Source: Staphylococcus pseudoxylosus
Lineage (GTDB): Bacteria; Bacillota; Bacilli; Staphylococcales; Staphylococcaceae
DNA: 64,000 bases
Reading direction: 5' to 3'
Assembly: GCF_003697915.1 (NCBI RefSeq)
Contig: NZ_RCVN01000005.1
Span: 124,001-188,000 of the forward strand
How positions within the stretch are numbered: position 1 is the stretch's first letter; each line of letters begins with the position of its first letter. The position numbers were made by a program, and so were the translations under genes. The notes under the pieces were generated by a model. That model ran no database searches, was not told the DNA's origin, and saw only the letters and a program-made list of their open reading frames with translations. This document shows, one piece after another, positions 56,697 through 64,000 of this stretch.

Positions 56697-57851
56697 TTAA
56701 TAAAAGATGAGACCAAGCAATAAACCTAAAATTACAATTAACCAAGATGGTGTTTTGCAATATGCCAATAATACAAATAATGTAGCAGCAAATGCAAAAT
56801 CTATATTGCTATTTACTGATGATGTGAATATTGGATTATAAAAAGCTGCGATTAAAATACCTACTACGCCAGCACTGATAGCTTTTAGCATTGATTTTGC
56901 ATAGCGATTTGATTGTACGTGCTCCCAAAAAGGTAAAACACCAACTAATAATAAAAAGGCTGGTAAGAAAATAGCAATTGTTGCAACGATACCACCTGTA
57001 ACACCAGACATAACGGTTCCAATATATGCGGCAAATGTAAATAATGGTCCTGGAACTGCTTGTGTTAATGCGTAACCTGATAAAAAGTCATTGGCACTAA
57101 TCATATCAGTCGCTACAAATGATTGTTCTAATAAAGGTAAGACAACATGTCCACCGCCGAATACAAGAGCACCGGAACGATAAAAGTTGTCGATCATATT
57201 AATCCACGAATTGTGAGTGACAAAATTCAATATAGGTAAGATTAATAAAAGACTAAAAAATAGTATAAGGGAGATAGCGCCTACTATTCGTGGAATATTA
57301 AATATTTTTATCGAAGACTTCTGTTCATCTGTTTCTTTAAAAAGCGCTAATCCAACTATAGCCACTACAATCAACGCACCTAATTGTGATAATGGATGAA
57401 TGACTGTTATAGCTACCACTAAGGTGAACAACGCTAAAATTTTTGTTTTTAAATCGGGTAATAATTTTTGTCCCATACCTATAATTGCATTTAATACAAT
57501 TGCAACGGCGACTAATTTTAGGCCGTGTGTCCAACCTAAATCGTTGCTATAAGCTAACAGTAAAGTGGCGCAAAGCATGAGTACAATCACTGAGGGGAGC
57601 GTAAAGCCAATAAATGAAATGACTCCGCCAATCAACCCTGCCTTCGTTATACCAATGCCAAATCCAACTTGACTACTAGCAGGCCCAGGTAAAAATTGAC
57701 ATAACGCAACTAGATTGGTGTATTGTTGTTCTGTCAGCCATTGCCTCCGTTTTACATATTCATCATAGAAGTAGCCAAGGTGAGCTGTTGGACCACCAAA
57801 TGAAGTGCAGCCTAACCTCAGGGCTACGAGAAATACTTCAAGATATTTCAT
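56697..57851 (-). CDS. chrA: Chromate transporter, ChrA family
   Basis: 384 residues from the ATG at 57851, 9 bases after GGGAGG. Two homologous CHR domains: the first starts FLVALRLGCTSFGGPTAHLG YFYDEYVKRRQWLTEQQY (split), with LCQFLPGPASSQVGFGIG; the second has FYRSGALVFGGGHVVLPLLE and YALTQAVPGPLFTFAAYIG. The long ChrA type pumps chromate out of the cell or takes part in anion transport. A PadR-type regulator gene ends 19 bases upstream and probably controls it. Confidence 0.9.
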   Translation of the reverse strand: MKYLEVFLVALRLGCTSFGGPTAHLGYFYDEYVKRRQWLTEQQYTNLVALCQFLPGPASSQVGFGIGITKAGLIGGVISFIGFTLPSVIVLMLCATLLLAYSNDLGWTHGLKLVAVAIVLNAIIGMGQKLLPDLKTKILALFTLVVAITVIHPLSQLGALIVVAIVGLALFKETDEQKSSIKIFNIPRIVGAISLILFFSLLLILPILNFVTHNSWINMIDNFYRSGALVFGGGHVVLPLLEQSFVATDMISANDFLSGYALTQAVPGPLFTFAAYIGTVMSGVTGGIVATIAIFLPAFLLLVGVLPFWEHVQSNRYAKSMLKAISAGVVGILIAAFYNPIFTSSVNSNIDFAFAATLFVLLAYCKTPSWLIVILGLLLGLIFY

Positions 57852-57870
57852 AACAAATAACCTCCCAAGT

Positions 57871-58149
57871 TTAAATTTCTCCGACAATCTCTTTTAATTT
57901 CTGCTGACTTTTTTCTAACATTTTCTTACCAAATGGCGTGATTGTGTAGTTCTTACGTTGTTTACCGGCAACGACCGTTTTTTCACTAACGAGTAATGAC
58001 TCATCTTCCATTCGATGTAAGAGAGGATATAGTGTTCCAGCGCTCATTGCATAACCATGTGTTCTTAACTCCTCCATCATCCAGTTGCCATAAATAGGAT
58101 GTTCACTAGCATGATGCAAAATATGGATATAAATAAAACCGAGAAACAT
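57871..58149 (-). CDS. PadR-family regulator, start region altered
   Basis: 92 residues from the ATG at 58149: FLGFIYIHILHHASEHPIYG, then the wing YAMSAGTLYPLLHRMEDESL, a clear PadR winged helix. No ribosome site precedes this ATG. AAAGGGG at 58183-58189 leads to an ATG at 58178 that runs out of frame after six codons; with one more base (ATGGATATC) it would read MDIDSKLERRMFLGF, the usual PadR beginning. In the present sequence the same frame can only be entered at CTG 58182. So the gene either uses a poor start or has suffered a one-base loss. Confidence 0.8.
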   Translation of the reverse strand: MFLGFIYIHILHHASEHPIYGNWMMEELRTHGYAMSAGTLYPLLHRMEDESLLVSEKTVVAGKQRKNYTITPFGKKMLEKSQQKLKEIVGEI

Positions 58150-58209
58150 ACGTCTTTCTAATTTCGAATCGATATCATCCAGCCCCTTTAATTAATAATA
58201 ACGTTAGCC

Positions 58210-58227
58210 GATATCGGTTTCGATATC
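58210..58227. promoter_or_regulatory. Probable PadR operator
   Basis: GATATCG-GTTT-CGATATC is a perfect inverted repeat 21 bases upstream of the regulator's ribosome site. A further ATCGATATC lies at 58168-58176. Autorepression of padR-chrA is the likely use. Confidence 0.6.
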
Positions 58228-58379
58228 ACGGACAATATAGCATATATCACTGTACTTTTGACTAGATTTACAGAAAGTTTAAAAACTTATAATAATTGTT
58301 ACTTTAATATATTTAAATAAATGGAATTAAGAATAATTAAGATTATTTACGAATGACAGATAAGTAAGGTACAATTGTG

Positions 58380-58393
58380 TGTAAGCGCTTACT
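58380..58393 (+). promoter_or_regulatory. cre site (CcpA) before the SDR gene
   Basis: TGTAAGCGCTTACT with the perfect core GTAAGCGCTTAC. It lies 51 bases before the start at 58444, suggesting carbon catabolite control. Confidence 0.75.
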
Positions 58394-58443
58394 ATAGTTA
58401 TTTGACGTGTTGATTTAAATCGTTTATTTAAAGGAGAATGCAC

Positions 58444-59208
58444 ATGAGAGATAAAGTAATTATTGTGACAGGCGGTAGTAGTGGTATGGGTAAAGCAATG
58501 GCAACAAGATTTGCCGAAGAAGGTGCAAACGTGGTAATTACTGGTCGTTCATTAGAACGATTAGAAGCGGCCAAAGCTGAAATAGAGAAGTTTGAAGGGC
58601 AAGTGTTATGTATAGATATGGATGTGAGAGACCCTGAAAGGGTTCAATACACAGTAGATAAAACAGTAGCAACATATGGAAAAATTGATGGCTTGGTCAA
58701 TAATGCGGCAGGTAATTTTCTATGTCCAGCAGAAGACTTATCCCTCAACGGTTGGAACTCTGTTATAGATATTGTCCTTAATGGAACTTGGTATTGTACA
58801 CAAGCTGTAGGTAAAGAATGGATAAAAAATGGTCAACAAGGGCGCATTATTAATATGGTAGCGACTTATGCCTGGAGAGCTGGTATCGGGGTGGTGCATT
58901 CAGCAAGTGCTAAGGCTGGTGTATTATCAATGACAAGAACACTAGCGGTAGAGTGGGGTAGTAAATATGGTATTACAGTCAATGCAATTGCGCCAGGACC
59001 GATTGATCATACAGGGGGTTCAGGAAAACTTAGTTTATCAGAAGAAGCTAAGCAACAAACGCTTGATAGTGTTCCGTTAGGTAGAATGGGGCAACCAGAA
59101 GAAATAGCTAGTTTAGCTAAGTTCTTATTATCAGAAGAAGCTAACTATATAAATGGTGCATGTATGACTATGGATGGTGGCCAATGGTTGAATCAAAACC
59201 CATTTTAA
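58444..59208 (+). CDS. SDR oxidoreductase, 2,4-dienoyl-CoA-reductase-like
   Basis: 254 residues from the ATG at 58444, 7 bases after AAAGGAG. Classical SDR: VTGGSSGMGKAMATRFAEEG binds NADP, then GLVNNAAGNFL. After it comes a serine region VHSASAKAGVLSMTRTLAVE that carries lysine but no tyrosine at the usual YxxxK place (SASAK), which is typical of dienoyl-CoA reductases. The C-terminal MTMDGGQWLNQNPF is familiar from staphylococcal homologues. It would act in unsaturated fatty acid breakdown. The cre site supports a catabolic role. Confidence 0.83.
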   Translation: MRDKVIIVTGGSSGMGKAMATRFAEEGANVVITGRSLERLEAAKAEIEKFEGQVLCIDMDVRDPERVQYTVDKTVATYGKIDGLVNNAAGNFLCPAEDLSLNGWNSVIDIVLNGTWYCTQAVGKEWIKNGQQGRIINMVATYAWRAGIGVVHSASAKAGVLSMTRTLAVEWGSKYGITVNAIAPGPIDHTGGSGKLSLSEEAKQQTLDSVPLGRMGQPEEIASLAKFLLSEEANYINGACMTMDGGQWLNQNPF

Positions 59209-59540
59209 TTAAGGCAGGACAAGCATAACTAATGAACATATACCATAAAACTAATGGAGCATATCGTTTGTACAGTTTTTTAATTAGTACAGAAAACTAA
59301 AATATAATTTAGTTAACCGATACAATTTTAATTTAACCTCATTCAATTGAAATTATTGTCCTTTTCTACTATGATATAGACTTGTGTTAAAAAATTAATA
59401 AAAGCTTTAATTTACGAAACTTTTTGGTTCAATAACTAGAAAGTTTCTTTTTATGTCGTCTGATTTTTTATGGAAGAAAATGTTACATTGAGGAATTTAT
59501 GTGTGTATTTTAAATCATTAAGAAAAGAGGTGTTTGGGGG
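59209..59540. other. Intergenic region, 332 bases
   Basis: Contains a terminator at 59416-59453. Two copies of TAGTACAG/TGTACAG at about 59270 and 59287 are short direct repeats of unknown meaning. No gene is supported. Confidence 0.45.
59416..59453 (+). terminator. Terminator downstream of the SDR gene
   Basis: GAAACTTT pairs with AAAGTTTC around a 16-base loop and is followed by TTTTT. It is 208 bases from the SDR stop, so it may end a long 3' UTR or a small RNA. Confidence 0.65.
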
Positions 59541-60380
59541 ATGTTGTATAAAATCCATTTTAAAAATATATGTTTTTGTATTTTAGGTACGTTTCTTATA
59601 AGTATAGGTATCAATGCGTTTGTCATTGCTTCAAATTTAGGGGAAGGTGGCACAGTTGGTATTTCTTTAAACTTGAAATATACATTAGGTTTATCACCGG
59701 CGCTCACTTCCTTGATTATAAATATGATATTAATTGTGATAGGTTGGAAATATTTAAGTAAAACTACCGCAGTTTATACTTTAATCACAGTTATTTCGAG
59801 TTCAGCGTTTTTAGGGCTGACTGAATCGTTTAATATGCATTTGGAATCTGATTTTATCAATACTGTGTTTTCTGGTGTGTTGATCGGAATTGGAAGTGGA
59901 CTAGTGATCTCTGCACGAAGCACACTAGGTGGTACTTCTGTTATTGCTAAAATTATAAATAAATATAGCGAGATGAAGACATCACAGGCATTGTTTATTT
60001 TAGATTCAATCATTGTATTATCTTTCTTAATTGTACTGCCAGTCCAAAACGTATTATATACGATTGTTATGCTTTTTATTGTTGAAAAAAGTATGACATT
60101 TATTATAGAAGGATTTAATCCGAAAAAAGCGATTACGATTATTTCAGATTATAATAAAGATATCAGTTTAGATATTAATAATGAAACAGGTAGAGGTTCC
60201 ACACTATTAAATGGTGTAGGAGGCTATGAACGTAAAGAAACGAATGTACTTTATGTCGTCGTACCGCAAAACCAATTAGCTAGAATTAAAAAAATTGTTA
60301 ACGCGCATGATGAAAACGCATTTCTAGTTATCCATGATGTACGTGACGTCTTAGGTAATGGATTTATGAAACTACAATAA
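59541..60380 (+). CDS. YitT/DUF2179 family membrane protein
   Basis: 279 residues, with GAGGTGTTTGGGGG before the ATG. Five or six helices in the first 180 residues: FCILGTFLISIGINAFVIAS, then GEGGTVGISLNLKYTLGLSP and ARSTLGGTSVIAKIINKYS. A C-terminal DUF2179 domain follows (GRGSTLLNGVGGYERKETNV, then LYVVVPQNQLARIKKIVNAH). The last part resembles a ligand-binding PII-like fold. The function is unknown. Confidence 0.87.
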   Translation: MLYKIHFKNICFCILGTFLISIGINAFVIASNLGEGGTVGISLNLKYTLGLSPALTSLIINMILIVIGWKYLSKTTAVYTLITVISSSAFLGLTESFNMHLESDFINTVFSGVLIGIGSGLVISARSTLGGTSVIAKIINKYSEMKTSQALFILDSIIVLSFLIVLPVQNVLYTIVMLFIVEKSMTFIIEGFNPKKAITIISDYNKDISLDINNETGRGSTLLNGVGGYERKETNVLYVVVPQNQLARIKKIVNAHDENAFLVIHDVRDVLGNGFMKLQ

Positions 60381-60467
60381 ATTCAGCATTGTAGTAGGAA
60401 ATCAACTTTTATAAAATGATTGCGTGATTTCAACGAGTTATTTACTGCGTATATCATTGATGTTTTG

Positions 60468-60505
60468 AAGATCCGTGGCTTTTGTTGAAGCCTCGGGTCT
60501 TTTTA
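60468..60505 (+). terminator. Terminator of the YitT gene
   Basis: AAGATCCGTGGC pairs with GCCTCGGGTCTT (two G-U or mismatch positions) followed by TTTT. Confidence 0.75.
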
Positions 60506-60510
60506 AATTT

Positions 60511-60557
60511 AAAAATAGCTATAAATGAACCTATTGACATAGGTCTCTTTATAGCTG
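60511..60557 (-). terminator. Terminator of the gat operon
   Basis: TAGCTATAAA pairs with TTTATAGCT, with an inner CCTAT/ATAGG. On the minus strand ATTTTTAAATTT follows. Confidence 0.8.
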
Positions 60558-60572
60558 AATTTAATATATTAA

Positions 60573-61610
60573 TTATGGATGGAAAATCACCTTATTAAAA
60601 TGCTGCTTGTTATTTACGATTGCATCAAATGTTGCAGGACCTTGTGCTAAATCTAGATAATCTGAAATCATAGCATGTACTTTAATTTTCCCAGTAGACA
60701 TATAATGTAGTGATGCATGCCATTCTTCACCAGGAAATGGCGCAGATAAGCCATTCCAAGAACCAATCACATTGAGCTCATTACGTAATATCTTTTCAAA
60801 ATGTTCGCGATTGATTTCAATATCTGAATAAGGTATACCAAGTAGTAAGACTTCTCCGCCTTTAGACGGTAATGTTAAGACTTGCCCTATCGTATATGGT
60901 GATCCGGCAGATTCAACGGCTACATCTATGTTATACGGGAGGTTTTTAATAACTTCATTTAGACTTTTCTCTTTAGAATTAATTGTATCATCAACACCAA
61001 GTGTTTTAGCAATCTCTAGTTTGTTGGGGTCTATATCTATAGCAATAGTCTTAGCAGCACCAAATATTTTAGCCCATTGTAAGGCTAGTAATCCAATACT
61101 TCCGCAACCGATGACAGCCACAGTTGCACCAGGTTTCATAGTGGTTCTATAAAACCCATGTGCTACCACTGCAGATGGTTCAACCATAGCGGCCGTATCA
61201 AAATCTACATTATTAGGTAACTTTAAGACGTTATGAGCTGGGAGTTTAACGTATTCTGCAAAACATCCTGGTTCATAAGAACCTATGACATATAAATTTT
61301 CACATCTAGAATACGCACCTTTTTCACATTGTTCACAGTTGTGGCATACAATCGCAGGGCAGCCTGTCACGGCATCACCAACAGATAAATGTTTTACATC
61401 ATGCCCTATACTATGAACAGTACCTGAGAACTCGTGGCCAAATGGTGTACCTGCTCGGTAAGGTCCTAATTTTTTATAACGTGAATTGTCGGAACCACAA
61501 ATTCCTGTTGCTACTACTTTGATAATAACATCATTGCTGTTGTCAATTTCAGGTGGTGTTGTTTCTTCATATCTTAAATCTTCAATGCCATATAAGTTTA
61601 AAGCTTTCAA
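60573..61610 (-). CDS. gatD: Zinc-dependent polyol dehydrogenase, galactitol-1-phosphate type
   Basis: 345 residues from a TTG with GAGGTG 8 bases upstream. Medium-chain dehydrogenase: ATGICGSDNSRYKKLGP has the catalytic-zinc cysteine, and GHEFSGTVHSIGHDV the histidine. The structural zinc cysteines are in CPAIVCHNCEQCEKGAYSRC. The nucleotide loop is VAVIGCGSIGLLALQ. The GSDNSRY(K)KLGP form matches GatD, and the operon holds a galactitol-type EIIC. It would oxidise galactitol-1-phosphate to tagatose-6-phosphate; the symbol is by likeness and context. Confidence 0.75.
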   Translation of the reverse strand: MKALNLYGIEDLRYEETTPPEIDNSNDVIIKVVATGICGSDNSRYKKLGPYRAGTPFGHEFSGTVHSIGHDVKHLSVGDAVTGCPAIVCHNCEQCEKGAYSRCENLYVIGSYEPGCFAEYVKLPAHNVLKLPNNVDFDTAAMVEPSAVVAHGFYRTTMKPGATVAVIGCGSIGLLALQWAKIFGAAKTIAIDIDPNKLEIAKTLGVDDTINSKEKSLNEVIKNLPYNIDVAVESAGSPYTIGQVLTLPSKGGEVLLLGIPYSDIEINREHFEKILRNELNVIGSWNGLSAPFPGEEWHASLHYMSTGKIKVHAMISDYLDLAQGPATFDAIVNNKQHFNKVIFHP

Positions 61611-61646
61611 ATGTTGTCACCTCTTAACTTGTAAATATGAAATGAA

Positions 61647-61802
61647 TTAACCTTGCTCAGAAGTTGTTTTTCTCTTTTTAAAAAATTTAACGACAAAGTA
61701 ACCGACAATGACGATAGTATTCGCATATAGTAAGTTGTTCATATATAAATCTGTAATATTTCTCAAGGGTCCAAGCATGAAATCCAACATTAGTTCTACC
61801 AT
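61647..61802 (-). CDS. 51-residue single-helix membrane protein in the gat operon
   Basis: Too short for usual gene finding, but well supported: AAAGGAG stands 9 bases before the ATG at 61802. The protein begins MVELMLDFMLGPLRNITDLY, has one hydrophobic helix (NTIVIVGYFVVKFF) and ends in a basic tail (KKRKTTSEQG). It lies between two dehydrogenase genes with 36-51 base gaps on the same strand. It could be an accessory subunit of the PTS permease or dehydrogenases. No function is known to me. Confidence 0.72.
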   Translation of the reverse strand: MVELMLDFMLGPLRNITDLYMNNLLYANTIVIVGYFVVKFFKKRKTTSEQG

Positions 61803-61853
61803 ATTTTTACGCTCCTTTTATCGTTTGTATATTAACGATGACTATTTTGAGAG

Positions 61854-62885
61854 TTATTCGATAGGGCGAAGTAATACTTTGATACCTTCACCACTTTTTA
61901 TATGATCGTATCCTTCTGTCCATTGTGTAATATCAAGTTCGTTTGTAATAAGAGATTCTGCGTTGACTTCACCACAGCTTAGTAGTTGTAAAGAAGGTTC
62001 CCAATCTGCTGGTTTTTGGCTTCTAGTACCTACAATACGTAATTCTTTTTGAACTATTTGCTCTAAATTGAAAGGGATTTCGCTATCTTTAAAGATACCA
62101 ACTTGAACATATTGTCCTTTTTTACGTAAAATATCTAATCCTTGTTTGGCGGCAGGTATTGCGCCAGAACATTCTAATACAACATTTGCACCATAACCGT
62201 TAGTGACTTTATTTACATATGATTTCAAATCAGTATTTTGAATATTAACTACATGATCTATGTTAAGTTCATTTGCTTTATTTAGTCTTGCTTGATCATT
62301 ATTCAATCCGGTGATGATAACTTTAGCGCCTTTACTTTTAACAACTTGAGCGACTAACAGTCCAATAGGCCCAGGGCCAATAACAACGACAACATCTTCA
62401 GGTTGAATGTCAATTTTAGAGACGGCATGGTGCGCGCAGGCTAAAGGTTCAGTCATCGCAGCAGCTTTGTAAGAAACATTGTCGGGTATGTGATGGGCGC
62501 TAGTTGCTGGAGTGACTAAGTATTGCGTGAAACCACCATTTTGTTGAGTACCCAAGCCTTTACGATGATTACATAAGTTATAATCACCGTTTTGACAATA
62601 ATCACATTCCCTACAAACGTAGTATGTTGTTTCGGAAGTAACACGATCCCCGATATTAAAATTTGTAATATTTGTACCGACTTCTACAACTTCTCCTGAG
62701 AATTCGTGGCCTAGTATAACAGGAAAATTCACTTTATAATGTCCTTCGTATGTGTGAATATCTGTACCACAAATACCTGCATAATGGACTTTTATTTTTA
62801 TTTCATCTTCATTCGGTGAAGGCGTTTCTGTATCTAATAATTCTAGGTTTCCAAAACCTGCTTTAGTTTTAACGAGTGCTTTCAT
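61854..62885 (-). CDS. Zinc-dependent alcohol/polyol dehydrogenase
   Basis: 343 residues, with AGGAG before the ATG. Medium-chain family: AGICGTDIHTYEGHYKVNFP and ILGHEFSGEVVEVGTN hold the catalytic zinc ligands, CRECDYCQNGDYNLC the structural zinc, and VVVIGPGPIGLLVAQVVK the NAD loop. It resembles sorbitol/threonine dehydrogenases. It is the second dehydrogenase in the operon after the PTS EIIC, 20 bases from it, so the operon may handle more than one polyol or two steps of one. Confidence 0.82.
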   Translation of the reverse strand: MKALVKTKAGFGNLELLDTETPSPNEDEIKIKVHYAGICGTDIHTYEGHYKVNFPVILGHEFSGEVVEVGTNITNFNIGDRVTSETTYYVCRECDYCQNGDYNLCNHRKGLGTQQNGGFTQYLVTPATSAHHIPDNVSYKAAAMTEPLACAHHAVSKIDIQPEDVVVVIGPGPIGLLVAQVVKSKGAKVIITGLNNDQARLNKANELNIDHVVNIQNTDLKSYVNKVTNGYGANVVLECSGAIPAAKQGLDILRKKGQYVQVGIFKDSEIPFNLEQIVQKELRIVGTRSQKPADWEPSLQLLSCGEVNAESLITNELDITQWTEGYDHIKSGEGIKVLLRPIE

Positions 62886-62905
62886 GTGTAGTCAGCTCCT
62901 ATAAG

Positions 62906-64000
62906 TTAATTAAATAAGCTAAAGAATTTGAATATAATATAGTTTAAGATGTTACCGCCTTGGTCTATACTTGAAATTTGTGATGAACCAGATGGCATTT
63001 TCACATTTGTTCCTTCTGCCATACTTGTGAATATCGGTGCAACATCAGTTGCGATATATAAGGAAATTGCAATCATGATTGTGCCAACAATAACTGAGTG
63101 TATAATGTTTCCTCGAGCAGCACCTACAATAAAAGCGACAATAAACGGAATGGTTGCTAAGTCACCAAAAGGTAGCACTTGGTTACCAGGCAAAATAACA
63201 GCTAACAATACGGTTATAGGTACTAAAATTAAAGCGGTTGCGATAACTGCTGGATGCCCTAATGCAACAGCAGCATCTAAGCCAATGTAGATTTCGCGAT
63301 CACCAAAACGTTTGTTTAGCCATGTACGTGCGGATTCTGAAACAGGCATTAAACCTTCCATCAAAATCTTAACCATACGAGGCATCAACACCATAACTGC
63401 AGCCATTGACATACCAAGATTGATTACGTCCCCAGCGTTGTAACCAGCTAATAAACCAATTGCTAAACCGAGTACTAAACCGACGAATATAGATTCACCA
63501 AATGCACCAAATCTTTTTTGAATCGTTTCAGGATCTGCATTTAAGTTTTTAATTACAGGTACTTTTTGCAATCCTTTTACTAAGAAAATACCTGGAGCAT
63601 ATGAAATGGTACTACCTGTTGCAATAGACACACCAGGTAAGTCATAAAATTTACTCATCATTGGTGCAGTCCAATCAGCCACTTTTAGACAAACAATTTG
63701 GAATACTGCAGCGGCTATTAAAGATTGCCAAATACTGCCAGATATTGCATAAACCATGGCGCCCATAAAGGTATAGTGCCAGAAATTCCAGATATCTACG
63801 TTCATAGTACGTGTTGTTTTTGTTAATAACATTGCAATGTTAACGACAATGCCTAAAGGAATAATAAATGCAGCAATTGTAGAGGCCCAAGCAATAGAAG
63901 ACGTTGCTGGCCAACCCACATCAATGACATTTAAACTAACCCCTAAGTTTTTAACCATGGCTTGAGCAGCAGGGCCAAGGTTGTTAACTAGTAAGTCAAT
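62906..64000 (-). CDS. gatC: PTS galactitol-type permease subunit EIIC, 5' end outside window
   Basis: The open frame reaches the window end at 64000, so the N-terminus is missing; 364 residues are seen. Many helices. LGVSLNVIDVGWPATSSIAW, FGAFGESIFVGLVLGLAIGL, LMPVSESARTWLNKRFGDRE IYIGLDAAVALGHP (split) are typical of GatC-type EIIC. It moves galactitol or a related polyol across the membrane with phosphorylation. An in-frame ATG at 63958 is internal and not the start. EIIA and EIIB genes are expected beyond the window. Confidence 0.88.
   Translation of the reverse strand: MDLLVNNLGPAAQAMVKNLGVSLNVIDVGWPATSSIAWASTIAAFIIPLGIVVNIAMLLTKTTRTMNVDIWNFWHYTFMGAMVYAISGSIWQSLIAAAVFQIVCLKVADWTAPMMSKFYDLPGVSIATGSTISYAPGIFLVKGLQKVPVIKNLNADPETIQKRFGAFGESIFVGLVLGLAIGLLAGYNAGDVINLGMSMAAVMVLMPRMVKILMEGLMPVSESARTWLNKRFGDREIYIGLDAAVALGHPAVIATALILVPITVLLAVILPGNQVLPFGDLATIPFIVAFIVGAARGNIIHSVIVGTIMIAISLYIATDVAPIFTSMAEGTNVKMPSGSSQISSIDQGGNILNYIIFKFFSLFN

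Overview
The window is AT-rich, low-GC Gram-positive DNA that reads as a Staphylococcus chromosome. The best species guess is S. xylosus or a close relative in the S. saprophyticus group. Grounds: a complete staphylopine operon (cntKLMABCDFE), staphylococcal-type signal peptides and Shine-Dalgarno sites, and a lacR-lacPH locus with an AraC-type regulator, a GPH permease of 462 aa and a GH2 beta-galactosidase of 994 aa. Those lac sizes match what I remember for S. xylosus; that is recall, not a search.

Layout. 1-1610: end of a beta-glucoside PTS permease and its 6-phospho-beta-glucosidase. 1850-5664: two secreted phosphatases flanking a lipoprotein. 5873-9108: a flavin-dependent monooxygenase and an SSS-family symporter behind a clear promoter. 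9328-10062 (minus): a sirtuin. 10386-19755: the staphylopine metallophore operon, with Fur-like and Zur-like operators around its promoter. 20049-23143: an anchored alpha/beta hydrolase, a GIY-YIG gene broken by an in-frame TAG, and DUF805 and TM2 membrane proteins. 23484-27572: a possible attenuator followed by an SDR/epimerase, TspO, DNA photolyase and a heme-degrading-type ABM protein. 27894-31590: a DUF5996 protein, an NTF2-like protein, and a YeiH-type exporter divergent from a LysR regulator.

31754-37156: the lac locus with a cre site. 37285-39702 (minus): a regulator/DUF3169/ABC ATPase/ABC permease operon. 39862-44901: an MFS gene divergent from a frameshifted LysR gene, then another MFS exporter and an arginase-family ureohydrolase. 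45263-53089: an MFS exporter, a small unknown protein, an ABC-class ATPase, a GNAT acetyltransferase, a DUF4015 lipoprotein and a further MFS gene. 53613-56049: a polyprenyl-sugar-type glycosyltransferase and a DUF6056 membrane protein. 56225-56625 (minus): a complete SAM-I riboswitch with its own promoter and terminator in front of a 57-residue protein I do not recognise. 56697-58227: chromate transporter and PadR regulator. 58380-60380: an SDR reductase behind a cre site, and a YitT-family protein. 60573-64000 (minus): part of a galactitol-type PTS operon, including a 51-residue membrane protein that is easy to miss.

Working together: the cnt genes make staphylopine from histidine, export it with CntE and re-import the metal complex with CntABCDF. 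lacP imports lactose and lacH splits it under LacR and probably CcpA. The gat-type genes import a polyol and oxidise it. The most unusual items are the SAM riboswitch on an orphan microprotein, three genes carrying single-base lesions (LysR, GIY-YIG, PadR start), and several structured leaders upstream of transporter or stress genes.
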